A stretch of 64,000 bases of DNA from Arenimonas composti TR7-09 = DSM 18010. Lineage in GTDB: Bacteria > Pseudomonadota > Gammaproteobacteria > Xanthomonadales > Xanthomonadaceae. Below the pieces are notes generated by a model. The model made no database searches. It had not been told where the DNA came from and saw only the letters and a list, made by a program, of their open reading frames with translations. The DNA is taken from assembly GCF_000426365.1 (NCBI RefSeq), contig NZ_AUFF01000001.1, positions 310,001-374,000 on the forward strand. The letters are read 5' to 3'. A program made the position numbers and the translations under genes. Positions 17,049 through 24,974 of the stretch are shown here, in pieces (the first letter of the stretch is position 1; the number at the start of each line of letters is the position of its first letter).

Positions 17049-19190
17049 ATGGCTTCGCCCGTCCGGCGTCTGCACCGCCTCTTCGCCTGTCTGCTCGCCG
17101 CGTCCGCGGCCGCCACCGCCACCGCCCAGGAAACCCCGGTCGCCCGCCGCGACCGGGTTGTCGTCGTCGAGAACAGCGCGCCCGTCGATGTCGATGTGAT
17201 CGCCAACGACGCGGTCGCGCCCGCGCAGCTGGTCGGCGGCCAGCTGCTGGTCTCGTCACCGCCGATGGGTTCGGTGTCGGTGGTCGACGGCGGCACCGCC
17301 AGCGCCGGCGACGACCGCCTGCGCTACCAGCCGCCCACGGATTTCAGCGGCATCGACGTCTTCTCGTACCAGGTCTGCACGGCCGCGGACGGCTGTGACG
17401 AAAGCCAGCTCGAGGTGGTCGTGCGCCCGGCGATCGACGTCAACCACACCGCCTTCGCCGATTCCGGCTACGTCGACGTGCCGCTGTCGGGTTTGCGCGC
17501 GCTGCCGGCGCTGACCCTGCGCACGACCCCGCTGCGGGCGCCGGACAGCGTCGCCCTGGACCTCGCCACCGACCCTAGCCCCCGCGATCTCTGGGACCTC
17601 GCCGGCACCCAGCGGGTGGTGCGCACGCTGCCGCAGCCGGCGGACGGCAACCCGCAGGAGTGGCAGGTGCTGATCGACGCGATCGGCTGGGGCGGCGACG
17701 TCGACCTCTACGCCGGCCAGGACCTCAACGGCAACGGCCTGCCCGACCCCGGCGAGGTGGACTGCACGTCGGCGATGGCCGCGAGCGAGCGCTGCGAACT
17801 GAACCTCATCCATCCGGGCAACGGCGACGTCCGCTACTGGGTACTGGTGCACAACCGCCACGACGCCGCCCAGACCGGCGAGCTGGACCTGTACGCCTTC
17901 AACCTCGGCGCCAATGGCGATGCCAGCCTGGTCGCCACCGCGCCGGGCACCCTGCCGGCCGACGCCGCGTTCCCGTTGCGGGTGAGCTGGAACGGCGCGA
18001 CCCTGGTCGACGACGGTCTGCGTGCCGCCGGATACGTCGGCCTGTGGTCGGAAGGCAACCTGGTCGGGCGCTTCCCGTTCCGGGTCGAGCGCAGCGGCGA
18101 GGCCTTCGCGCCGCGGCCGCTGGTCGGCAACCTCGATCTCGTGCTGCCGCCGGACCGCATCCACGAGGCCCTGTTCGTCGACGTGCCGGCGGGTGCCACG
18201 AGCCTGACCGTGCGCAGCTTCAGCAGCCGGAACATCGACCTCTACCTCGCGCACGCCGCCGACCCGTCCGGTCCGGTGGTCGCGCCGGCGCCGCCGCGCG
18301 CCGAGGCGGATGCCAGCGCCACCACCGCCGCCGGCAACGAGGTCATCAGGCTGACCGGCGCCGCGCTGAAGCCCGGTCGCTGGTACGTGATCCCGCACAA
18401 TGCCGACACGCTCACCGCCAGCGTGGTGTTGCAGGCGACGATCGAGGCGAACCCGCCGGCGATCCGCCCGGGCAGCTACTTCGATCCCGGACGCGGTGGC
18501 CACGGCGTCTTCCTGTACCCGGCCGGCAGCCAGTGGACCGGGCTGTGGTTCACCTACCTGCAGGACGGCAGCCCGACCTGGTACTACCTGCAGGGCGCGG
18601 CGCCCGGCGCCAACGGCCTGTGGTTCGGCGAACTCTTCCGCTCGGCCTGGGATGGCGGCGGCAATCGCCTGACCCGCATCGGCCTCGCCCGCCTGAGCCC
18701 GAGCGGCACCGATGCCTTCACCTGGACCTGGACGATCGACGGTGAGACCGGATCCGAGCCGATGGTCGCGCTCGGCCGTGGCTGCCCGGTGCTCGAGGGC
18801 GAGCCGCTCGACGTCAGTTCGACCTGGTTCGCCGCCGAATCCGCCGGTACCGGTCACTCGGTCCAGATGTGGCCGCACTACGAGTACTACGCGGCCTTCA
18901 TCTACGACGACCGCGGCGTCGCACGTTTCGTCACGTCGGAGGCCGCCGGCTTCCAGGGAGGCGAGGCGACCCTCGCGGTCGAGCAGCTGACCGGCTTCTG
19001 CCCGCTGTGCGAACGCCCCGGGGCGCCGCAGCGCAGCGCGATCGGCACGCTGACGCGACGCTTCCTCGGCGGCGAGACGCGGATGGCGCTGACGCTCGAC
19101 TTCACCGGCGGGCTCTCCGGCCACTGGCAGGCGGACGAGATCGTGCAGCCGCTCGGTGGCCCGGCCTCGACCCAGGGCTGCGCCCCGTAA
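17049..19190 (+). CDS. secreted multidomain protein with cadherin-like and PPC-like domains
   Basis: A 713-residue exported protein. It has a signal peptide (RRLHRLFACLLAASAAATATA). A bacterial cadherin-like domain lies at about 32-125 (VENSAPVDVDVIANDAV ... YQPPTDFSGIDVFSYQVC). Two beta-sandwich regions resembling pre-peptidase C-terminal domains follow at about 140-300 and 360-470 (GDVDLYAGQDLNGNGLPDPGE, YWVLVHNRH; NIDLYLAHAADPS, GRWYVIPHNAD). The C-terminal module is GSYFDPGRGGHGVFLYP and GLWFTYLQDGSPTWYYLQG. Similar GxYxDPxRxGHG/PTWYY modules occur at the end of many secreted proteins of Xanthomonadales. Paired cysteines fit export. Function unknown; its job could be surface or extracellular binding. 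It separates kmo from the rest of the kynurenine genes. Confidence 0.85.
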   Translation: MASPVRRLHRLFACLLAASAAATATAQETPVARRDRVVVVENSAPVDVDVIANDAVAPAQLVGGQLLVSSPPMGSVSVVDGGTASAGDDRLRYQPPTDFSGIDVFSYQVCTAADGCDESQLEVVVRPAIDVNHTAFADSGYVDVPLSGLRALPALTLRTTPLRAPDSVALDLATDPSPRDLWDLAGTQRVVRTLPQPADGNPQEWQVLIDAIGWGGDVDLYAGQDLNGNGLPDPGEVDCTSAMAASERCELNLIHPGNGDVRYWVLVHNRHDAAQTGELDLYAFNLGANGDASLVATAPGTLPADAAFPLRVSWNGATLVDDGLRAAGYVGLWSEGNLVGRFPFRVERSGEAFAPRPLVGNLDLVLPPDRIHEALFVDVPAGATSLTVRSFSSRNIDLYLAHAADPSGPVVAPAPPRAEADASATTAAGNEVIRLTGAALKPGRWYVIPHNADTLTASVVLQATIEANPPAIRPGSYFDPGRGGHGVFLYPAGSQWTGLWFTYLQDGSPTWYYLQGAAPGANGLWFGELFRSAWDGGGNRLTRIGLARLSPSGTDAFTWTWTIDGETGSEPMVALGRGCPVLEGEPLDVSSTWFAAESAGTGHSVQMWPHYEYYAAFIYDDRGVARFVTSEAAGFQGGEATLAVEQLTGFCPLCERPGAPQRSAIGTLTRRFLGGETRMALTLDFTGGLSGHWQADEIVQPLGGPASTQGCAP

Positions 19191-19228
19191 GCAGCTCGAC
19201 CGGCCGGCCTCGCGCCGGCCGGATCGCC

Positions 19229-20248
19229 TCAGGCGACGGCGGCGCTCGCCGCGTCCTCGCCGCGCACGCGGTTGCGGCCGGCGCGCTTGGCCGCGTACAG
19301 GGCGCGGTCGGCGCGGTCCAGCGCCGCCGACGGATTGCCGTCGCCGCGCCGCCAGTGGCCGACACCGACGCTGATGGTCACGCCGACGCCATGGAAATCG
19401 GCCGCCTGCACCGCCGCGCGCAGGCGTTCGCCGAGGGCGAGGCCGGCGTCGGCGTCGGCATCGGCGAGCAGCACCGCGAATTCCTCGCCGCCGTAGCGGA
19501 ACAGCGGCGTGTCGGCGTCGAGCTCGCGCCCGAGCACGGCGGCGACGCCGGTGATCACGCGGTCGCCGACCAGGTGGCCGTGCTGGTCGTTGATCGCCTT
19601 GAAGTGGTCGATGTCGAGCAGCAGGAAGGTGCAGCGCTTCACCAGGTTGCGGGCGCCGGCGAGCTGTTCGAGGGTCTCGTTGAAGGTGCGCCGGTTCAGG
19701 CAGTTGCTCAGCGCGTCGTGGTCGCTGTGGTAGCTGAGCATCTCGGCGGCGCGTTCCTGCAGCAGCGCGTAGGTGAACATGAAGCACACCAGCAGGCCGT
19801 ATCCGCTGGCGAAGCGCACGACCTCGATCGCCGGCAGCAGCAGCGCCGTCAGGGTCGACGCGTAGACGCCGTAGAGCAGCATGCCGAACAGCGCCGGCCG
19901 CGCGCGCAGCAGGAACACCAGCACCGGCGGGAAGATGTAGGCCCAGTGCTGCATGCCGCGCCCGTGCCACCAGCCGAAGGCGACCACGCCGACCAGCAGC
20001 GCCGCGATCGTCACGAAGAACACGGTGCCGCCGGTGTGCCTGGGCAGCGCCACCAGGGCGGCGATGCAGGCGCCGGCGACGGCGGCGCAGATCCAGGCCA
20101 GCTGGGCGGTGTCCGCCAGCTGCAGGCGGGTGTTCAGGACGCCGAGCACCAGGCACAGCACGAAGATCAGCGCCGACAGCACCAGCGCCACGCGCCAGCG
20201 CATCGTCTCGCGCAGCAGGCTGAACGAGTCGCGGCGCAGACCGCTCAT
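19229..20248 (-). CDS. membrane diguanylate cyclase (GGDEF)
   Basis: A 339-residue protein with five or six hydrophobic segments in the first 165 residues (VALVLSALIFVLCLVLGVL, LAWICAAVAGACIAALVAL, and others) and a C-terminal GGDEF domain. The signature is RYGGEEFAVLL, with the upstream LLLDIDHFKAINDQHGH metal/substrate motif. An active cyclase making c-di-GMP from GTP is expected. No RxxD inhibitory site sits five residues before GGEEF. The ATG at 20246-20248 overlaps the kynU stop by four bases (ATGA), so translation is coupled to the kynurenine operon; this is the last gene of that run. Confidence 0.92.
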   Translation of the reverse strand: MSGLRRDSFSLLRETMRWRVALVLSALIFVLCLVLGVLNTRLQLADTAQLAWICAAVAGACIAALVALPRHTGGTVFFVTIAALLVGVVAFGWWHGRGMQHWAYIFPPVLVFLLRARPALFGMLLYGVYASTLTALLLPAIEVVRFASGYGLLVCFMFTYALLQERAAEMLSYHSDHDALSNCLNRRTFNETLEQLAGARNLVKRCTFLLLDIDHFKAINDQHGHLVGDRVITGVAAVLGRELDADTPLFRYGGEEFAVLLADADADAGLALGERLRAAVQAADFHGVGVTISVGVGHWRRGDGNPSAALDRADRALYAAKRAGRNRVRGEDAASAAVA

Positions 20249-21561
20249 CCGCGCCAGGCCTCGACGGCGAGCACGAAGCGGGCGATGTCCTCGAAGGTGT
20301 TGTACAGCGGCACCGGCGAGATGCGGATCACGTCCGGCTCGCGCCAGTCGCCGACGATGCCGATGTGCTCGAGGTGTTCGAACAGTGCCCGCCCGCGCGC
20401 GCGGCCGCCGGCGACGCGCAGCGAGAGCTGGCAGCCGCGCCGTGCCGGTTCGGCGGGCGTCAGGATCTCCAGCGTCTCCGCCAGGCGCGTGCGCACTTGC
20501 TGCTCGAGGAAGCCGGTGAGGCGTTCGGATTTCGCGCGCAGGCGGTCCATGCCGGCTTCGGCGAACAGTTCCAGCGACACCCGCAGCGGCGCCAGCGCCA
20601 GGATCGGCGGATTGCTCAGCTGCCAGCCGTCGGCGCCGGGCGTCGGCTGGAAGTGCGGGCCCATGCGGAAACGCGTCGACGGGTCGTGGCCCCACCAGCC
20701 GGCGAAGCGCGGCAGCTCCGCCTGCGCGTGCTGCTCGTGCACGAAGGCGCCGGCGACCGCGCCCGGGCCGGCATTGCAGTACTTGTAGTGGCACCACGCG
20801 GCGAAGTCGCAGCCGCTGTCGTGCAGCTGCAGCGCCAGGTTGCCGGCGCCGTGCGCGAGGTCGAAACCGACATTGCAGCCCTGCGCCCGCGCCAGCCGCA
20901 CGATCTCCTCCAGCTCGAAGGCCTGGCCGGTGCGGTACTGCACGCCGGGCCAGAGCACCAGGGCGATACGGTGGCCGTGTTCGCCGAGCACGCGTTCGAT
21001 CGCCGCCAGCGAGATCGTGCCGCCGGCTTCGTCGGGTTCCAGCTCGATCAGGTCGGTGGCCGGGTCGTAGCCGTGGAAGCGGATCTGCGACTCGACCAGG
21101 TAGCGGTCGGAAGGAAACGCGCCGGCCTCGATCAGGATCGCCGGCCGCGCCGGTGTCGGCCGGTAGAAGCTGACCATCAGCAGGTGCAGGTTGGCGGTCA
21201 GCGAATTCATCGCCACCACTTCCGAGGGCAGCGCGCCGACCAGCGACGCGAGGCCCTCGCGCACCTCGTTGTGGTACGGCATCCACGGATGCCGGCCGCG
21301 GAAATGCGCCTCGACGCCGAGCTTCGCCCAGTCCTCGAGCTCGATCAGCAGCGCCTCGCGCACTCCCTTCGGCTGCAGCCCCAGCGAATTCCCGCAGAAA
21401 TACGCCTGCTCCGCATACCCCCCCAATGCCGTGGGAGCGCCTTCAGGCGCGATGCCTTTCCTCGCCCCCTCAGGCGCCAAGGGGATATGGAACCGCTCCC
21501 GAAACCCCGAGAACCCATCCCCCGCATCCCGCGCCCGCGCCTCCTGCAACAAGCCGCTCAT
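20245..21561 (-). CDS. kynU: kynureninase, with in-frame REP-derived segment
   Basis: PLP-dependent hydrolase that splits 3-hydroxykynurenine (or kynurenine) into 3-hydroxyanthranilate (or anthranilate) and alanine. Motifs: [16 protein letters not shown] near 56-71, [48 protein letters not shown] and [14 protein letters not shown], where the lysine in HYKY binds PLP. Length 438, somewhat more than the 420 or so usual in relatives. The extra residues (about 28-48, [10 protein letters not shown] then [12 protein letters not shown]) are encoded by a REP sequence at 21431-21480, so the repeat has been accepted in frame just before the first conserved motif. Start and stop overlap neighbours by ATGA on both sides. 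Confidence 0.96.
   Translation of the reverse strand: MSGLLQEARARDAGDGFSGFRERFHIPLAPEGARKGIAPEGAPTALGGYAEQAYFCGNSLGLQPKGVREALLIELEDWAKLGVEAHFRGRHPWMPYHNEVREGLASLVGALPSEVVAMNSLTANLHLLMVSFYRPTPARPAILIEAGAFPSDRYLVESQIRFHGYDPATDLIELEPDEAGGTISLAAIERVLGEHGHRIALVLWPGVQYRTGQAFELEEIVRLARAQGCNVGFDLAHGAGNLALQLHDSGCDFAAWCHYKYCNAGPGAVAGAFVHEQHAQAELPRFAGWWGHDPSTRFRMGPHFQPTPGADGWQLSNPPILALAPLRVSLELFAEAGMDRLRAKSERLTGFLEQQVRTRLAETLEILTPAEPARRGCQLSLRVAGGRARGRALFEHLEHIGIVGDWREPDVIRISPVPLYNTFEDIARFVLAVEAWRG
21431..21480. repeat. REP sequence inside the kynU coding region
   Basis: GTGGGAGCGCCTTCAGGCGC followed by GAT (21431-21453), then a degenerate half-copy with CCTCAGGCGCC (about 21468-21478). It lies wholly inside kynU and is translated as part of an N-terminal loop. 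Confidence 0.88.
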
Positions 21562-22568
21562 TCGAACCTCGCCATCGAAAGCCCCAGCCAGTCCAGCGCG
21601 GTGCCGTGGTAGAGCCGCGCCTGCTGCGCCTCGTCGAGCCCGAGCGCGGCGATGCCCGCGCCCGGCACCTGCTCGCCGAGCGGGAACGGGTAGTCGGTGC
21701 CGAGCATCACCCGCTCGACGCCGACGGTGTCCAGCAGGTAGCGCAGCGCGCGGTCGTCGGCGACCCAGCTGTCGAAGAACAGCCGGTCGAAGTACTTGCG
21801 CGGGTTGTGCGGATTGTCGGTCGCGACCAGGTCCGGGCGCATGTTGAAGCCGTGCTCGATGCGGCCGATCGTGTAGGGGAAGCTGCCGCCGCCGTGCGCC
21901 AGGCAGATCTTCAGTTTCGGGAAGCGCTCGAGCACGCCGCCGAAGATCAGCGCGCAGGCGGCGCGGCTCTGCTCGGCCGGCATGCCGACCAGCCAGGGCA
22001 TCCAGTACTTGGGCATCGACTCGCTGCCCATCATGTCCCAGGGGTGCACGAGGATCGCCGCGCCGAGGTCCTGCGCCGCTTCCCAGAACGGCTCGAGTTC
22101 CGGCGCGTCGAGATTCCAGTCGTTGATGTGCGAACCGATCTGCACGCCCTGCAGGCCGAGGCCGTCGAGGCAGCGCTCGAGTTCCTGCACCGCCAGCCGC
22201 GGCGACTGCAGCGGCACCGTGCCGATGCCGGCGTAGTGGCGGCGGTGCTCGCGGCAGGCCTCGGCCATGTGGTCGTTCAGTGCCTGGTGCAGGGCCAAGG
22301 CCTCGTGCGCCTTCGCCCAGTAACTGAACATCACCGGCACCGTGCTCAGCACCTGCACCTGCACGCCGAAGCGGGCGTAGTCGGCGATGCGCTCCTCCGG
22401 ATCCCAGGTCTTGGACCAGATCTCGCGGAAGAACTTGCCGTCCTTGTAGATGCGCGCGCGGCCCTCGGCGTCGTGGTGGATCACCGGGAAGCGCGGGTCG
22501 CCGTATTTCTCGGCCAGGTTCGGCCAGGTTTTCGGCAGGTAGTGGGCGTGGGTGTCGATTTTCAGCAT
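21558..22568 (-). CDS. nbaD: 2-amino-3-carboxymuconate-6-semialdehyde decarboxylase
   Basis: A 336-residue zinc-dependent amidohydrolase-superfamily decarboxylase (ACMSD). It takes the unstable ring-cleavage product of 3-hydroxyanthranilate to 2-aminomuconate semialdehyde and releases CO2, thus diverting carbon away from quinolinate and NAD synthesis. Visible motifs: the [12 protein letters not shown]-terminus with the two metal histidines, [12 protein letters not shown] near 170-185 (third metal His), [17 protein letters not shown] near 225 and [11 protein letters not shown] near 290 with the catalytic/metal Asp. Length equals the family norm. Its stop overlaps the kynU ATG (ATGA); a REP occupies the gap upstream, toward nbaC. 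Confidence 0.96.
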   Translation of the reverse strand: MLKIDTHAHYLPKTWPNLAEKYGDPRFPVIHHDAEGRARIYKDGKFFREIWSKTWDPEERIADYARFGVQVQVLSTVPVMFSYWAKAHEALALHQALNDHMAEACREHRRHYAGIGTVPLQSPRLAVQELERCLDGLGLQGVQIGSHINDWNLDAPELEPFWEAAQDLGAAILVHPWDMMGSESMPKYWMPWLVGMPAEQSRAACALIFGGVLERFPKLKICLAHGGGSFPYTIGRIEHGFNMRPDLVATDNPHNPRKYFDRLFFDSWVADDRALRYLLDTVGVERVMLGTDYPFPLGEQVPGAGIAALGLDEAQQARLYHGTALDWLGLSMARFE

Positions 22569-22618
22569 GGCCGCGATCTTACCCGCAGCCGGGGAGGGCC
22601 AGCGGCATGGCCCGGAGA

Positions 22619-22643
22619 GCATCGCGGCTGAAGCCGCTCCTAC
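22619..22643. repeat. inverted REP copy overlapping the nbaC stop
   Basis: ATCGCGGCTGAAGCCGCTCC plus TAC, the stem variant with GCGGCTTCAGCCGC. On the minus strand its first bases TAG serve as the stop codon of nbaC. Confidence 0.88.
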
Positions 22644-23182
22644 GGCGGGGTGGGGGCGTCGGCGTAGCGCGCCGGCGCCGGATTGAGGAAACCGCAGGCC
22701 TGGCATGTGCGCTTCTCCATGCTGCGGTAGAAGCGCTCGAACACCGGCGGGAAATCCTTCTCGATGTCCTGCAGCACGAAGTGCTCCGCATACAGCGGCT
22801 CGTTGCACTGCTCGCAGAACCACAACAGGCCGTCCTTCTCGCCTTCCAGGCGGCGGCGCTCGATCACCAGGCCGACGCCGCCGGCGCTGCGCTGCGGCGA
22901 ATGCGGTACCCGCGGCGGCAGGTAGAAGAGCTCGCCGGCGCGGATCGGGATGTCGCGGGCGCGGCCTTCGTCCTGCACGCGCAGCACCATCTCGCCCTCG
23001 AGCTGGTAGAAGAACTCGGCGCCTTCGTTGTGGTGATAGTCGGTGCGGGCGTTCGGGCCGCCGACGATCATGATGATGAAGTCGTCGGCGACGATGCACT
23101 TGTTGCCGACCGGCGGCTTCAGCAGGTGGCGGTGTTCCTCGACCCAGGCCTGCAGGTTGATCGGCGGTATCAGCTGGCTCAT
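22640..23182 (-). CDS. nbaC: 3-hydroxyanthranilate 3,4-dioxygenase
   Basis: Ring-cleaving Fe(II) dioxygenase of the cupin fold, 180 residues as in bacterial homologues. The iron ligands are visible: the His and Glu of [15 protein letters not shown] near 49-63 and the His of [11 protein letters not shown] near 93. The C-terminal CEQC and CQAC pairs form the rubredoxin-like second iron site typical of bacterial enzymes. The product is 2-amino-3-carboxymuconate semialdehyde, the substrate of NbaD. The protein ends [13 protein letters not shown] and its stop codon TAG is the first three bases of a REP copy, so the present C-terminus was fixed by the repeat. The symbol follows Pseudomonas nba usage (haaO elsewhere). 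Confidence 0.96.
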   Translation of the reverse strand: MSQLIPPINLQAWVEEHRHLLKPPVGNKCIVADDFIIMIVGGPNARTDYHHNEGAEFFYQLEGEMVLRVQDEGRARDIPIRAGELFYLPPRVPHSPQRSAGGVGLVIERRRLEGEKDGLLWFCEQCNEPLYAEHFVLQDIEKDFPPVFERFYRSMEKRTCQACGFLNPAPARYADAPTPP

Positions 23183-23224
23183 CTCGAACTCCTCGGGGCC
23201 GGCGCGGACGCGCGGCGGGCGGCG

Positions 23225-23791
23225 TCAGGCGGTGCCATTGTCGCGCTTCTGGTCCTTCCACAGCACCCGCCAGCACCAGTCCTCGAGCGACTCCGGGGCG
23301 TCGAGGTAGCGCGGGATCCACAGCGGGATCAGGCCGGCGTACCACTGCGCCCAGGCGCGCACGTCGTCGCGGGTGACGTAGTGGCACCACTGGGCGACGT
23401 TCGGCGCCGGCCGCCGCAGGTCGGGCGGGAACAGCGTCGCCGCCGCAGGATTGCCGGCGACGAAGTTGGCGAGCGCGCGGTCCTCGACCGCCACGTAGGC
23501 GTCGACCTCGGCCGCGGTGGTGTACTGGAACAGCGACACCACCGTCGCCAGTGGCGACGGGCTGTTGCCGGGCAGGCTGATTGTCAGCGCGAACTCGCCG
23601 GGGTAGTGCGGCAGCAGGCCGGTGGCCTTCGGGTTCAGCGCGAAATCGAAGGCCAGCGCCAGCGCGCCGCGCCCGTAGGTCCAGCACAGGCGCCGGGTCG
23701 AGCGCCGGCGCAGCAGGCCGATCGCATCGGCGACCGGGGCGAACACGCCTTCGAATTCCGCCTGGAACGCGTCGGCGCCCATTCCGCTCAT
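23225..23791 (-). CDS. uncharacterised protein of the kynurenine operon
   Basis: I do not recognise the family. The 188-residue product is soluble, without signal peptide or membrane segment, and rich in Trp and aromatic residues ([61 protein letters not shown]). It has no obvious cofactor motif. Coding reality is supported by ATGA overlap with nbaF upstream and by a 42-bp gap to nbaC downstream. The position between aminomuconate deaminase and hydroxyanthranilate dioxygenase suggests a role in the same pathway, for example as an accessory or an additional catabolic step. The first ATG (23791) is chosen over the internal one (MGADAF) because of the overlap. Confidence 0.85.
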   Translation of the reverse strand: MSGMGADAFQAEFEGVFAPVADAIGLLRRRSTRRLCWTYGRGALALAFDFALNPKATGLLPHYPGEFALTISLPGNSPSPLATVVSLFQYTTAAEVDAYVAVEDRALANFVAGNPAAATLFPPDLRRPAPNVAQWCHYVTRDDVRAWAQWYAGLIPLWIPRYLDAPESLEDWCWRVLWKDQKRDNGTA

Positions 23792-24225
23792 CGTCTCGCG
23801 CCCGCTCCCGTGGCGGCGATGCACTTGAGTTCGATCGCGATCGGCGTCGGCAGCGCGGTGATGCCCAGGGTCGTGCGGCAGGGGGCGGTCGCGGGGTCCG
23901 GGAAATATTCCTGCCAGACCGCATTGTAGGCGGCGAAGTCGGCGGCCATGTCGGTCAGGTAGACGGTGACGTCGACCAGGTCCTGCCAGCGCGCGCCGCT
24001 GGCCTCGAGCACCGCCCGCACGTTGGCGAACACGCTGTGGCACTGGGCGACGATGTCGTAGTGCAGCAGGCGGCCGTCGGCGTCGTACCGATTGCCGGGG
24101 ATCGCGTCGCTGCCGGGGATGCGCGGGCCGATGCCGGAGAGCAGCAGCAGGTCGCCGACCCGACGCGCGTGCGGATAGCTGCCGACCGGCTTCGGCGCGG
24201 TATCGGCGTGGATGCCGCCGCTCAT
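23788..24225 (-). CDS. nbaF: 2-aminomuconate deaminase, RidA/YjgF family
   Basis: A 145-residue RidA-fold protein. [23 protein letters not shown] at the N-terminus and [22 protein letters not shown] at the C-terminus frame the family; the usual active-site arginine is present in CRTT. Placement between the aminomuconate semialdehyde dehydrogenase and dioxygenase genes identifies it as the deaminase that turns 2-aminomuconate into 4-oxalocrotonate with ammonia release, rather than a general RidA imine deaminase. It is joined by ATGA overlaps to the carbonic anhydrase gene upstream and the unknown gene downstream. Confidence 0.88.
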   Translation of the reverse strand: MSGGIHADTAPKPVGSYPHARRVGDLLLLSGIGPRIPGSDAIPGNRYDADGRLLHYDIVAQCHSVFANVRAVLEASGARWQDLVDVTVYLTDMAADFAAYNAVWQEYFPDPATAPCRTTLGITALPTPIAIELKCIAATGAGARR

Positions 24226-24884
24226 CGCGTTTCCCCCACGTGCCCGCGCACGTGCTGCAGCGCCAGCGCGTAGGCCACCGGAAGCTCCTCGTTCGAATCC
24301 ACGCCCATGCCGAGTTCGCGCACGCGTCCGTCGACCAGCGAATAGCACCAGGCGTGCACGCTCACCGACTGCCCGCGCGCCCAGGCGTCCTGGATGATGG
24401 TGGTGCCGCACAGGTTCACCACCTGCTCGACGGCGTTCAGCTCGCACAGCCGCGCCAGCTTCTCGGCTTCGTCGGCGACTTCGTCGAGCAGTTCGCGGTG
24501 CCGGCCGGCCACATCGGCGACGTGGCGCAGCCAGTTGTCGGCCAGGCCCAGGCGGCGGCCGGTCAGCGCCGCATGCACGCCGCCGCAGCCGTAGTGGCCG
24601 ACGACGAGCACGTGTTCGACCTTCAGCACGTCGACCGCGAACTGCAGCGCGCTCAGGCAGTTGAGGTCGGTGTGCACGACGACGTTGGCGACGTTGCGGT
24701 GCACGAACACCTCGCCGGGCTGCAGGCCGGTGATCTGGTTGGCCGGCACGCGCGAATCCGAGCAGCCGATCCAGAAGTACTTCGGCGCCTGCTGCAGGCT
24801 CAGGCGGCGGAAGAATTCCGGGTCGTCGGCGACGATGCGCGCGGCCCAGTCACGATTGCGGTCCAGCAGTTCCTTCAGCGGCAT
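24222..24884 (-). CDS. can: beta-class carbonic anhydrase
   Basis: A 220-residue zinc enzyme interconverting CO2 and bicarbonate. The zinc ligands of the beta class are present: Cys41 and the Asp43-Arg45 dyad in FWIGCSDSRVP, and the His and Cys of VVGHYGCGGVHAAL near 98-102. The sequence is close to E. coli Can (220 residues). It is translationally coupled by ATGA to nbaF, inside an operon that contains a CO2-releasing decarboxylase (nbaD), so it may hydrate CO2 made by the pathway or supply bicarbonate. A REPIN separates it from nbaE. Confidence 0.95.
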   Translation of the reverse strand: MPLKELLDRNRDWAARIVADDPEFFRRLSLQQAPKYFWIGCSDSRVPANQITGLQPGEVFVHRNVANVVVHTDLNCLSALQFAVDVLKVEHVLVVGHYGCGGVHAALTGRRLGLADNWLRHVADVAGRHRELLDEVADEAEKLARLCELNAVEQVVNLCGTTIIQDAWARGQSVSVHAWCYSLVDGRVRELGMGVDSNEELPVAYALALQHVRGHVGETR

Positions 24885-24897
24885 CTGTCTCGTCTCA

Positions 24898-24962
24898 TGT
24901 AGGAGCGCCTTCAGGCGCGATGTCCCTGGCGCTCCGCTATCGCGCCTGAAGGCGCTCCTACA
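24898..24962. repeat. REPIN (inverted REP pair)
   Basis: A direct copy (TGTAGGAGCGCCTTCAGGCG, then CGAT, from 24899) faces an inverted copy (ATCGCGCCTGAAGGCGCTCC, then TACA, to 24962) across about 17 bp. The 65-bp unit could fold into one long hairpin in the nbaE-can spacer and may tune expression between the two genes. Confidence 0.9.
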
Positions 24963-24974
24963 GGGGGTGGCGGC

